Below are positions 18,484 through 26,175 of a stretch of 64,000 nucleotides of DNA, one piece after another; positions within the stretch are counted from its first letter, which is position 1; the number at the start of each line of letters is the position of its first letter. The DNA is from Priestia endophytica DSM 13796 (GTDB lineage: Bacteria > Bacillota > Bacilli > Bacillales > Bacillaceae_H): the NCBI RefSeq assembly GCF_900115845.1, contig NZ_FOXX01000013.1, positions 1 to 64,000 on the forward strand, given 5' to 3'. Under the pieces are notes generated by a model. The model made no database searches. It saw nothing but the letters and a program-made list of their open reading frames with translations, and was not told the DNA's origin. The position numbers were made by a program, and so were the translations under genes.

Positions 18484-19554
18484 ATGAATAAAACTTCCAT
18501 ATATGGATTAACATTAGATGGATTAACTTCGTGGCTTGTAGAGAACGGTCAAAAAAAGTTCCGAGCTGCGCAAATTTGGGATTGGCTTTATAAAAAGCGT
18601 GTCACAGATTTTTCAGAGATGAAAAATTTAAATAAAGACTGTATTGACTTACTTGATCAACATTTTGTTATTCAAACACTTGAACAAGCCGTAAAACAGG
18701 AGTCAAAAGACGGTACAATTAAGTTCCTCTTTAAATTACAAGATGGAAACTTAATCGAAACAGTACTGATGCGATTCAACTACGGCCTTTCTGTCTGTGT
18801 AACAACACAAGTTGGCTGTAACATCGGCTGTACGTTCTGTGCAAGCGGACTTCTTAAGAAAAACCGTGACCTTTCAAGCGGTGAAATCGTCGAGCAAATT
18901 ATGAACGTTCAGCACCATCTTGATGCACAAGGCAAAGATGAGCGCGTTAGTCATATCGTTGTTATGGGAATTGGAGAACCATTTGATAACTATGACAATA
19001 TGATGGATTTCTTCCGCGTTATTAATGATCAAAAGGGACTTTCTATTGGTGCACGTCATATTACTGTATCAACAAGTGGTCTTGCTCATAAAATTCGTGA
19101 GTTTGCAGATGAAAATATTCAGATTAACTTAGCTGTTTCACTGCATGCACCAAACAACGATCTTCGTACACGCATTATGAAGATTAACAAAGCATACCCG
19201 CTTGAAAAGTTAATGCCTGCCATTGACTACTATTTAGAAAAAACAAATCGACGCATCACATTTGAATACATCCTATTGCACGATGTGAATGATCATAAGG
19301 AAGAAGCTATTCAGCTTGCAAAGCTATTAAAAAATAAACGTCACCTTTCTTACGTTAACCTTATTCCTTATAACCCAGTTGATGAGCATAACCAATATCA
19401 ACGAAGCACAAAAGAAGCTATTGTTGAATTTTATGGAACGCTCATGGAACATGGCATTAACTGTGGTGTGCGCGCTGAGCAAGGAACAGATATTGATGCA
19501 GCGTGTGGTCAGCTTCGAAGCAAGCAAATCAAAAAGAACAAAGTAACTTCTTAA
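18484..19554 (+). CDS. rlmN: RlmN-type 23S rRNA methyltransferase, divergent paralogue
   Basis: A 356-residue radical SAM enzyme. The cluster-binding CxxxCxxC is C112, C116 and C119 in [11 protein letters not shown]; the GIGEPFDN motif and the methyl-accepting cysteine in DIDAACGQL are present. RlmN puts a methyl group on C2 of A2503 in 23S rRNA and A37 in some tRNAs; Cfr methylates C8. The CAS and GIGEP motifs fit RlmN, but the usual CASTLGGLKRNL is replaced by [12 protein letters not shown], and the gene is not in the rsmB-prpC-prkC setting of the standard rlmN. I infer a second copy. The ATG at 18484 follows GAGGG; a TTG at 18478 is less likely. Confidence 0.85.
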   Translation: MNKTSIYGLTLDGLTSWLVENGQKKFRAAQIWDWLYKKRVTDFSEMKNLNKDCIDLLDQHFVIQTLEQAVKQESKDGTIKFLFKLQDGNLIETVLMRFNYGLSVCVTTQVGCNIGCTFCASGLLKKNRDLSSGEIVEQIMNVQHHLDAQGKDERVSHIVVMGIGEPFDNYDNMMDFFRVINDQKGLSIGARHITVSTSGLAHKIREFADENIQINLAVSLHAPNNDLRTRIMKINKAYPLEKLMPAIDYYLEKTNRRITFEYILLHDVNDHKEEAIQLAKLLKNKRHLSYVNLIPYNPVDEHNQYQRSTKEAIVEFYGTLMEHGINCGVRAEQGTDIDAACGQLRSKQIKKNKVTS

Positions 19555-19583
19555 AAAACCTCTCCTCTTATGAGAGGTTTTTT
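19555..19583 (+). terminator. Terminator after the rlmN-type gene
   Basis: AAAACCTCTC / GAGAGGTTTT stem with T run. Confidence 0.85.
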
Positions 19584-19695
19584 TATGGTCTATCTCATGA
19601 CAAACAACAAGACAAACTACCTTGTTTTTGTTTAAATAAAAAAATAAGGTGGAAAACTTATAAAAGATGCATTTTTAAACGAGGAGAAAACTAAC

Positions 19696-20217
19696 ATGAA
19701 TGAACAAACAGAAAAATATTGTAAAGAATCTTTAGTGGTTCGAACTAGTCGCGTATTTCCTTTAGACACGAACAACCATAACACGCTTTTCGGGGGAAAA
19801 TTGATGAGCTATATTGATGATGTTGCCTCGATTTCAGCTGCTCGCCATTCACGAGGCGAAACTGTGACAGCTTCAACAGATTCCGTTGATTTCTTGTCAC
19901 CTATAAGACCTGAGCATTCCGTCTGCTTAGAATCTTACGTAACATGGGTTGGAACATCTTCTATGGAAGTGTTCGTAAAAATTATTGCTGAAACATTAAA
20001 AACAGGTGAACGTCGTCTTGCGGCTACTTCTTTCTTAACATTTGTAGCTCTGGACGAAAACAGAAAACCGAAAAGAGTGCCACGCGTTATTCCTCAATCA
20101 GATGAGGAAATTATGCTTCACAATACAGCAAAACAACGAGCAGAGGAACGAAAAAACCGACGCAAGCATAGCCAAGCACTTGCTCAAGCTATTGGAACAG
20201 ACCAACCTTGGTCATAA
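19696..20217 (+). CDS. ykhA: Acyl-CoA thioesterase (YkhA-like)
   Basis: A 173-residue single hotdog-fold thioesterase. The NHNTLFGGKLMSYIDDVASISAARH region holds the substrate-site Asn and Asp typical of the YciA/YkhA group, and DSVDFLSPIRPEHSV and FLTFVALDENRKP are conserved strands. It hydrolyses acyl-CoA esters to recycle CoA; chain preference cannot be read from sequence. The C-terminal tail is basic (RKNRRKH). Start after AACGAGGAG. Transcribed alone. Confidence 0.9.
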   Translation: MNEQTEKYCKESLVVRTSRVFPLDTNNHNTLFGGKLMSYIDDVASISAARHSRGETVTASTDSVDFLSPIRPEHSVCLESYVTWVGTSSMEVFVKIIAETLKTGERRLAATSFLTFVALDENRKPKRVPRVIPQSDEEIMLHNTAKQRAEERKNRRKHSQALAQAIGTDQPWS

Positions 20218-20227
20218 TATAACAGGA

Positions 20228-20257
20228 GCCTTTCACATTCTGTGAAAGGCACTTTTA
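20228..20257 (+). terminator. Terminator after ykhA
   Basis: GCCTTTCAC / GTGAAAGGC stem followed by a T-rich stretch. Confidence 0.8.
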
Positions 20258-20273
20258 TTGGAAAAAATTACAT

Positions 20274-20304
20274 TGTATGAGAGCTATAAAAAAAACACAT
20301 TCTA
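20274..20304 (+). promoter_or_regulatory. Sigma-G-like promoter of the SASP gene
   Basis: TGTATGA - 17 nt - CATTCTA fits the sigma-G pattern (TGNATR ... CATNNTA); start codon 23 nt downstream of the -10. Confidence 0.55.
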
Positions 20305-20326
20305 CACTTACAAGGAGGTGATACAC

Positions 20327-20521
20327 ATGGCAAACCGTAATAAATTAGTCGTTTCAGGTGCTGAACAAGCTATCGACCAAATGAAATACGAAATCGCTTC
20401 TGAGTTTGGCGTTCAATTAGGCGCTGATACTACAGCTCGTTCTAATGGTTCAGTAGGAGGCGAGATCACAAAACGTCTTGTTGCTTCTGCTCAACAACAA
20501 TTATCAGGATCACAACGCTAA
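20327..20521 (+). CDS. Alpha/beta-type small acid-soluble spore protein
   Basis: A 64-residue SASP that coats spore DNA and protects it from UV and heat damage. The GPR protease site E22-I-A-S-E26 lies in [10 protein letters not shown], and the second DNA-binding helix [15 protein letters not shown] is conserved. The ATG at 20327 follows a strong AAGGAGGTG. A sigma-G-like promoter and a terminator make it a stand-alone forespore gene. Which of the several ssp paralogues it is cannot be told. Confidence 0.95.
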   Translation: MANRNKLVVSGAEQAIDQMKYEIASEFGVQLGADTTARSNGSVGGEITKRLVASAQQQLSGSQR

Positions 20522-20552
20522 TCTCCATTAGCAATTGAATAGTTTTGGCTAT

Positions 20553-20583
20553 AGACTACCCGTCATTCGGGTAGTCTTTCTTT
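20553..20583 (+). terminator. Terminator after the SASP gene
   Basis: AGACTACCCG / CGGGTAGTCT stem with T run. Confidence 0.85.
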
Positions 20584-20775
20584 ATTGTAAAGAAATTACT
20601 AATCCCCTTTTAGTTACCTGATATATCCTGTATACTGTAGGAAAGATACATACCCTTACGTTTATGAGAGATGAACTTGTGATTAAGGAAGCCATCTAGC
20701 TTTATAAGTACTATCTTTAAAACTAAATTATTAGGGACAAATCTGTTCTATCCCCTCATAATTTGAAAGGGGCAC

Positions 20776-21018
20776 GTGGAGAACATGACATTGTTAGAAA
20801 TTAAAAAAATGCTTTTTGAATTAACAGTCCCCCCCTTCTCTGAAGCTTATGTCACTAAAACACTATCTTTGTCAAATATGCAAATTTTGTCAGTTTGTTA
20901 TTCTAAACGAAAAGACGTTTTTCAAGTTGCGTATATAACAACAGGACCTCCTAGAGAGTACCGAAACCTTGATCAAGCGGCAAATCATATTTATGCGATT
21001 ATGAAAGCAGCTGTCTAA
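20776..21018 (+). CDS. Small hypothetical protein
   Basis: An 80-residue cytoplasmic protein without signal or membrane segment. It begins either at GTG 20776 (AAAGGGG just before) or at ATG 20785. A central pattern of strands (MQILSVCYSKRKDVFQVAYITT) and a C-terminal helix (LDQAANHIYAIMKAA) suggest a compact alpha/beta fold. No family is recognised. The upstream 200 bp hold a possible TATACT -10 element but no other feature. Confidence 0.55.
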   Translation: MENMTLLEIKKMLFELTVPPFSEAYVTKTLSLSNMQILSVCYSKRKDVFQVAYITTGPPREYRNLDQAANHIYAIMKAAV

Positions 21019-21102
21019 AAGTAATTTTTTTATCCTTTCTTACAAATATTCCCTCTCTCCTTTTTATTTCTTATTATACTGAAGAAAAAGGAGACGAATG
21101 GT

Positions 21103-21709
21103 ATGAATATTTTACAGGAGAAATGGAAAGGAACGTATATTACACTAGTTGCCAATGGTTTTAGAACATTGGAAGGAATTACACTGTATTGCACAAGAAA
21201 ATAAAATTTGGACGCATCTTCCAAATAATCTTGAAAAGGCAGAGAGTATGCAAAATTTTGTGCAAGAAGCATTATCTCAAAAACAAAAGAAGATAGAGTT
21301 TCCTTTTGTTATTTTAGAAAGGGAAACAAATAAAGTAGTGGGCACAACTCGATTTCTAAATATATCAGAGAAAAACCGAAGCCTAGAAATCGGCTGGACA
21401 TGGTTCTCTCCCTCTGTATGGGGCACAAACTGCAACAAAGAAACAAAATATTTGCTCTTAAAGTACTGTTTTGAAACATTGGATATTGGTCGTGTTCAAT
21501 TTAAAACAGATGAACGTAATATCCGTTCTCAAAAGGCAATTGAAAAAATTGGCGGCGTCAAAGAAGGGATTTTGCGTAATCATATGATTCGTAAAGATGG
21601 TTCTTATCGTAATTCTGTATTTTACAGTATTATTGATAAAGAGTGGCCAGCTGTAAAAGAGAAGCTAGCAAGCAACATTGACTCTTCTTGTAAGCCGTTT
21701 TTTACATAA
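21103..21709 (+). pseudogene. GNAT acetyltransferase with a one-base frameshift
   Basis: The natural start is ATG 21103 (AAGGAG 9 nt before), reading MNILQEKWKGTYITLV. At 21148-21151 one extra base shifts the frame; the rest, PMVLEHWKEL onward to 21709, is a RimJ/RimL-type acetyltransferase with GWTWFSPSVWGTNCNKE (acetyl-CoA loop) and RSQKAIEKIGG. Joining both frames gives ITLVPMVLEHW, which matches the usual start of the family. A TTG at 21149 could start a shortened protein but has no ribosome binding site and would lose the first strand. A recent frameshift or a sequence error are both possible. Confidence 0.75.
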
Positions 21710-21712
21710 GGA

Positions 21713-21741
21713 GAAAAGCGAGAATCCTATTTCTCGCTTTT
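21713..21741 (+). terminator. Terminator after the acetyltransferase gene
   Basis: AAAAGCGAGA / TCTCGCTTTT stem. Confidence 0.8.
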
Positions 21742-22011
21742 GTTCACTTTTCCTTTTCCCTTTTTCTTCTTCTTTCAAACTTACTTTTATTCTTTTTAAC
21801 CAAAAGTTTCGATTCCTATTAGAGCGCTTTTATATCTTTTCTATTACTAAACAAAAGAAAGTTTTGTACTCTTTTTATCCTTTTTTCTCTTCACAACTTT
21901 TCTTATCATGTCCCTTCTCCCTTTATATGATGAATATTTTTCCTATTATTAAGACATTCATACAAGCTTTTTCTTTTATTCTTTCATACAATAGAGAGAG
22001 GTGATGATATA

Positions 22012-22770
22012 ATGAAAATTTTCATTGATCCTGGCCATGGAGGGACAGACAGCGGGGCTGCTAGCAATGGCTTACTAGAAAAAAACTTAACATGGCAAAT
22101 TGCTTCTTCCGTTCGAAATATGCTGCTAAATGAATATGAAGACGTTTACGTTCTTATGAGCCGTACAGGAGATCAAACCGTTTCTTTAACGTCAAGAACA
22201 AATGCTGCGAATGCTTGGAATGCAGATTACTATTTGTCAATCCATGTTAATGCAGGAGGCGGAACAGGATACGAGGATTATGTTTTTCCAGGGATCGGCG
22301 CTCCTACTACAACATATCAAAACCTTATTCATGAAGAGATTTTAAAATCTGTGGATTTTGCCAATCGAGGTAAGAAAACAGCAAATTTTCATGTTTTGCG
22401 TGAAACAAATATGCCTGCTATTTTAACGGAGAATGGATTTATTGATAATGCCAATGATGCTGCTAAGTTGAGAAATGCAAACTTTATTACCTCTATCGCC
22501 CGTGGACATGTAAATGGATTGGCTCGTGCTTTTAATCTTCAGCGAAAACAGCAAGCATCACTTTTTAAAGTCCAAATTGGGGCTTTCTCTTCACGAGAGA
22601 ATGCAGAACTGTTATCCTCTGAAGCAAAGGAAAAAGGATTTACGAGTTTTATTGCTTCTGAAGACAATCTTTTTAAAGTTCAAATTGGGGCTTTCTCTTC
22701 ACGAGAAAATGCTGAAGCTTTATCTGTAAGAGCTAAAAATGCAGGATTCGAGGTTACCATCATTCAATAG
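22012..22770 (+). CDS. cwlC: Sporulation N-acetylmuramoyl-L-alanine amidase (CwlC-like)
   Basis: A 252-residue amidase_3 enzyme without signal peptide, as in B. subtilis CwlC (255 residues). Zinc ligands are H9 (DPGHGG), E23 and H78 (SIHVNA), with catalytic E140 in ILTENGF. Two tandem SPOR repeats follow (about 184-218 and 220-252), each starting LFKVQIGAFSSRENAE; they bind denuded glycan. It cuts the bond between muramic acid and L-alanine. CwlC acts late in the mother cell to free the spore. The SPOR repeats are almost identical in DNA too. Start after AGAGAGGTG. Confidence 0.92.
   Translation: MKIFIDPGHGGTDSGAASNGLLEKNLTWQIASSVRNMLLNEYEDVYVLMSRTGDQTVSLTSRTNAANAWNADYYLSIHVNAGGGTGYEDYVFPGIGAPTTTYQNLIHEEILKSVDFANRGKKTANFHVLRETNMPAILTENGFIDNANDAAKLRNANFITSIARGHVNGLARAFNLQRKQQASLFKVQIGAFSSRENAELLSSEAKEKGFTSFIASEDNLFKVQIGAFSSRENAEALSVRAKNAGFEVTIIQ
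22561..22608 (+). repeat. SPOR-coding direct repeat, copy 1
   Basis: 48 nt identical to 22669-22716 except for three bases; period 108 nt (36 codons). Confidence 0.9.
22669..22716 (+). repeat. SPOR-coding direct repeat, copy 2
   Basis: Second copy of the repeat at 22561-22608, same frame. Confidence 0.9.
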
Positions 22771-22772
22771 TA

Positions 22773-22810
22773 GAAAGCGCTCTTTATAGTAAAGAGCGCT
22801 TTAGTTTTTT
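22773..22810. terminator. Bidirectional terminator
   Basis: AAAGCGCTCTTTA / TAAAGAGCGCTTT perfect stem between convergent genes. Confidence 0.85.
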
Positions 22811-23631
22811 CTAATTTTTTGGGTATACAAAACGGTTTCTGGTTTTCCAAGAGCTGCATGCCCCATTTTTTTATTATAATACAAATCAATTTTCACGTTT
22901 TTCACTTCATATTTTTCATCCATATGTTGAAGCTCATCAAGAAATGGAATAAGATGATTTGTAACATCAAATTCGCATGCTCCATTTTGTAGATAGTAAA
23001 TTTCAGGAACGTACTTTCTAGATTTAAAAAATTGGACAACATTAATTCGATTGCCAAATCTATTGACAATTTCTTCATTTGTCAGTCCTTGATATGATAA
23101 GTTAAATACGCTCTGCACAGGAGTCTTTAACCACCTTGTTAAACAGGTTTGAGGATTGTTAACAAGCGCTTTAGATCCTCGTATATACCCTGCTAAAATC
23201 ATAGACATAAATCCTCCGCCAGAAGAACCGTAAAAAACAACATCTTTTGCTTCATATTGGAGCTTTTTAAAGAGTTTAAGTAAAATAAGCGCAATTTCTT
23301 CTAAATAGAAGCGCTCTGCTGTGCCTTGTCCCCATCCTAGTGGAAGTTCTCCTAAATAAAGCGTTGGATCATTATAGTAAATAACAGAGTCTTTAAAATC
23401 ACCCATCCAAGAGTGACGCTGGAAATATGGAGGGCCATTTGGCATTTCCATGTTTGCTCCTCCACCTGAGCCTAAAACAAGCATATTTTTTTCTCCGCTT
23501 TTTAACTTAATAAGAAACTCGTAGCTGACTCCTCTCCAATCAATCTCCAAAATAACTGGAACATCAAGAGGAATGTAAAGAGAATCAAATTCCGTAAAGT
23601 CTATTTGTATTTTTCTATATTTATCAAGCAT
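22801..23631 (-). CDS. Alpha/beta-hydrolase-fold protein, unknown role
   Basis: A 276-residue cytoplasmic protein. The N-terminal third is beta-rich (LEIDWRGVSYEFLIKLK). A nucleophile elbow is visible as VFYGSSGGGFMSMILAG, followed by ALVNNPQTCLTRW; the putative acid and histidine are in the last third (KKMGHAALGKPE). This plan is seen in proteins encoded near bacterial glycosyltransferase and capsule genes, of unknown activity. No such genes are adjacent here. The start is taken at 23631, with GGAGAAATG before it. Confidence 0.6.
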   Translation of the reverse strand: MLDKYRKIQIDFTEFDSLYIPLDVPVILEIDWRGVSYEFLIKLKSGEKNMLVLGSGGGANMEMPNGPPYFQRHSWMGDFKDSVIYYNDPTLYLGELPLGWGQGTAERFYLEEIALILLKLFKKLQYEAKDVVFYGSSGGGFMSMILAGYIRGSKALVNNPQTCLTRWLKTPVQSVFNLSYQGLTNEEIVNRFGNRINVVQFFKSRKYVPEIYYLQNGACEFDVTNHLIPFLDELQHMDEKYEVKNVKIDLYYNKKMGHAALGKPETVLYTQKIRKN

Positions 23632-23843
23632 TCACATTTCTCCTTTTCCGGTATGCTTTCTACTTATTCTATTCCTTTATTTTTAAAAAGTTTGGACTTT
23701 CTAAGGTGTCTTATATTTATCTTTTAGAACATAGTTTAATTAAACTAATAAAAGGTTGGTTTTCCAACTAGTAAAAGTAAGGATAGAGGTTTCACGTAAA
23801 TGGCTATACTAAAAACGAACTTATTATAAAAAGGGGAAATAAA

Positions 23844-24131
23844 ATGAAAATCATTTTAATTCTAGGAAGCCTGATTTTTCCGTTCATCATGCTAATTTTA
23901 CAGAAGAAATATACGATGCTTAATTTTGTCTTTAATGTGTTCGCTTTTCTTGCTCTTCTCCTGTTTGGAGACATTGTATCATTAGCAATTCATGACGTTC
24001 TTCAAGAAGATCGGGTATTTATGACCACTATTCATGCCATTTTGTTAAATCCCTTTCTACTTATTTCAGGGGCTTATATTGGTGTCTATCTTTTATATCG
24101 AATTTCACTTCTAATTGTGAAAGAACGATAA
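23844..24131 (+). CDS. Small membrane protein
   Basis: A 95-residue protein with about three hydrophobic segments (3-20, 25-45, 64-85) and a short basic end. AAAGGGGAA precedes the ATG. No family is recognised. It converges on the VanW gene and shares a terminator whose stem includes the last codons of this gene. Confidence 0.6.
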   Translation: MKIILILGSLIFPFIMLILQKKYTMLNFVFNVFAFLALLLFGDIVSLAIHDVLQEDRVFMTTIHAILLNPFLLISGAYIGVYLLYRISLLIVKER

Positions 24132-24170
24132 AACCTCCCATCTTAATAAGAGAGAGGTTTTATCGTTCTT
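24121..24170. terminator. Long shared terminator of two convergent genes
   Basis: A perfect 17-bp stem (24121-24137 with 24154-24170) with T runs on both strands. It covers the last codons of both convergent genes. Confidence 0.85.
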
Positions 24171-25060
24171 TTTTCTTTTGGGAGCTCTTTTGAAGGGTTA
24201 GGTACCTTATTGGGGTTATAATTAATCTCTTCTGAGGAGTAAATTCTCACAATCATTTGTGATCCATATGTATGAGCTCGAATGAGAATAGGTTGGTTAT
24301 ACTGATTTTTGAATCGGAAATCGGGACCATACCAACTAACCGTTGCATCTCTTCCTTCAGGTACATATGTGACACGCTTGCTGTGGGAATAGCGTTCGAC
24401 AATTTCAGTTCCCGCTTTCTCCACTGCATTAAATAGGGTTGAAGAAACTTGACAAATTCCTCCTCCGATATCCTCGGCTAGTTCACCTTTTACAATAACA
24501 GGTGCTTTCAAATATCCCCTATCTGCTGTTCTCTTTCCTACTGTTTTATTGAAAGAAAAGGTTTCATTTGGGAAAACAACCGTATTGTTAAGCTCTTCTG
24601 TTGCTAAATCAATATTATGAGATCTTGCTTCATTTCGTGTATTAAAATAAGTAACATATTGACCGATTAACCTTGTCTTAATATTTACTAAAAGTTCACT
24701 ATCTACTTTAGGATATGTCGTATGCATGGGTATTTCAATTGTGTCTCCATCATTTCCATAAAATTGGGTAAGAAAACGATCCCTGAATTTTTCCTTATTT
24801 AAAATCTCACCTGTTTTCTCTTTTACTACTTCCCCATATTTGTTAATGTGGGCGTCTATGGCTGGTTTATATGTTTCATTTTTTATGTTTTCTACAAGTT
24901 CTTCGTATTTTTCTTCATTAAGAAGTGGAAAACCTGGAACACCTTCCGTAAATTCTTTCCATTCGATATTCTTAATCTGTTCACCTTTATACTGTAGGGT
25001 CACATTTGATGAAACAGGCTGCGCAAAAAATACCATACCTATGATAAGCAACACTTTCAC
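24143..25060 (-). CDS. VanW family protein (YoaR-like)
   Basis: A 305-residue exported protein. The GTG at 25060 is favoured: GGGAGG lies just upstream and the product then starts with a signal peptide (MKVLLIIGMVFFAQPVSS). The middle is a YoaR/PG_binding_4-type region (about 60-130) and the C-terminal half a VanW domain with NNTVVFPNETFSFNKTVG, DIGGGICQVSSTLFNAVE and a G5-like end. VanW occurs in vancomycin-resistance clusters but is not needed for resistance; its function is unknown, probably at the cell surface. No van genes are nearby. Confidence 0.87.
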   Translation of the reverse strand: MKVLLIIGMVFFAQPVSSNVTLQYKGEQIKNIEWKEFTEGVPGFPLLNEEKYEELVENIKNETYKPAIDAHINKYGEVVKEKTGEILNKEKFRDRFLTQFYGNDGDTIEIPMHTTYPKVDSELLVNIKTRLIGQYVTYFNTRNEARSHNIDLATEELNNTVVFPNETFSFNKTVGKRTADRGYLKAPVIVKGELAEDIGGGICQVSSTLFNAVEKAGTEIVERYSHSKRVTYVPEGRDATVSWYGPDFRFKNQYNQPILIRAHTYGSQMIVRIYSSEEINYNPNKVPNPSKELPKEKRTIKPLSY

Positions 25061-25211
25061 TGTTCTCCCTCCCTTCTCCTTGTTAATATGGGCGACACTT
25101 CTGCTTTTTATGTACTTCATACAAAGAAGAAGAAAAAGGTTTTTTGTTTAGATTAACACTTCCTAGAAGACAATAAGAAAAGCACATTAAAAGTAGGTGT
25201 AGGTATATAAT

Positions 25212-25892
25212 ATGAATCACTATCTAGCAATTGCAATCGATATTTTCTTTGGATTTATCGTTCTTTTTACGATTACGAAAGTTCTTGGCAGAAATCAATT
25301 TTCACAAATTACCCCTTTTGATTTTATTTCATCGCTTATTTTAGGAGAATTGCTCGGAAATGCTGTATATGATCCTGAGATAAATATAAAAGAAGTTGTA
25401 TTTGCTTTTGTTTTGTGGGGGATACTTATTTTTACAACAGAAATGCTTACTCAAAAAGTTAAGAAATTGCGAAAGCTTCTTGAAGGTGAACCTGTTATTG
25501 TGATTCATCATGGACAATTGCAATATAAATCACTCGCTAAAAGTAAGCTTGATATTAATCAGCTTCAGAATCTTCTCCGTCAACAAGGTTTTTTCTCTAT
25601 TGAAGAAGTCGAATTTGCTATTTTAGAAACAAACGGTGTAATCAGTGTACTTCCAAAATCACAGTATGCTCCTCCAAACACTGAAGATCTTCATTTAGAA
25701 CTTAAACCGGTTTATTTACCTGTTACACTCATTATTGATGGAGAAGTCCTTTACGATAATTTAACAAAAGCAGGTTTTAATGAAGAATGGCTGCAACAGC
25801 AACTTGCCAAACATAACATTTTTGATTATAAAGATGTTATATTTGCAGAATGGAGAAAAGGAAAACCTTTCTTCTTCCAAAAATATGAATAA
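25212..25892 (+). CDS. YetF-type membrane protein (DUF421)
   Basis: A 226-residue protein with three N-terminal membrane helices (about 5-25, 35-53, 60-80) and a cytoplasmic region. The motif FTITKVLGRNQFSQITPFDF and SLILGELLGNAVYD are typical of the DUF421/YetF family, as is GEPVIVIHHGQL. B. subtilis has several paralogues (YetF, YrbG, YkjA, YdfS), and YetF is linked to spore germination rather than metabolism. Start after AGGTGTAGG. Single gene. Confidence 0.85.
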   Translation: MNHYLAIAIDIFFGFIVLFTITKVLGRNQFSQITPFDFISSLILGELLGNAVYDPEINIKEVVFAFVLWGILIFTTEMLTQKVKKLRKLLEGEPVIVIHHGQLQYKSLAKSKLDINQLQNLLRQQGFFSIEEVEFAILETNGVISVLPKSQYAPPNTEDLHLELKPVYLPVTLIIDGEVLYDNLTKAGFNEEWLQQQLAKHNIFDYKDVIFAEWRKGKPFFFQKYE

Positions 25893-25928
25893 AAAAGCGA
25901 AAGAAATGGATCATTTCTTTCGCTTTTT
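25891..25928. terminator. Terminator after the YetF-type gene
   Basis: AAAAAGCGAAAGAAATG / CATTTCTTTCGCTTTTT near-perfect stem. Confidence 0.85.
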
Positions 25929-25953
25929 CGATAACCTTTTCAATAAAGCATTG

Positions 25954-26154
25954 TTAGTTAATTTCCTTTTTTTCTAATGTTGTCTGACTCTTTGTCTCTT
26001 CATCATCTGAAACAAGTCCTTTTGTTGCACTTTTGAATTCTGTTAATGTTCTTCCAAAGGCTCGTCCTACTTCTGGAAGTTTAGACGGTCCAAATACTAT
26101 AAGAGCGATAATAACAATTAAAACAAGTCCCGGAATTCCGATATTAGCTAACAT
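25954..26154 (-). CDS. tatA: Twin-arginine translocase subunit TatA (TatAd-like)
   Basis: A 66-residue protein: a short N-terminal membrane helix ([18 protein letters not shown]), the conserved [14 protein letters not shown] hinge and an amphipathic helix, then a charged tail. TatA oligomers form the translocation site. It lies 21 nt after phoD on the same strand, as in B. subtilis where TatAd-TatCd is dedicated to PhoD. The partner tatC is divergent at 28457. Confidence 0.95.
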   Translation of the reverse strand: MLANIGIPGLVLIVIIALIVFGPSKLPEVGRAFGRTLTEFKSATKGLVSDDEETKSQTTLEKKEIN

Positions 26155-26175
26155 TAGCTTTCCATCCTCCTTTGG

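Noticed and set aside
19503-19694. Plus-strand frame over the end of the rlmN-type gene
   Set aside because: It overlaps the conserved end of that gene and the terminator.
21985-21993. CATACAATA, a perfect sigma-K -10 match before cwlC
   Set aside because: Transcription would begin inside or past the ribosome binding site, and no -35 is correctly spaced.
21678-22004. Plus-strand frame between the acetyltransferase and amidase genes
   Set aside because: Composition is poly-Phe/Ser/Leu from T-rich DNA, it crosses a terminator, and no ribosome binding site is present.
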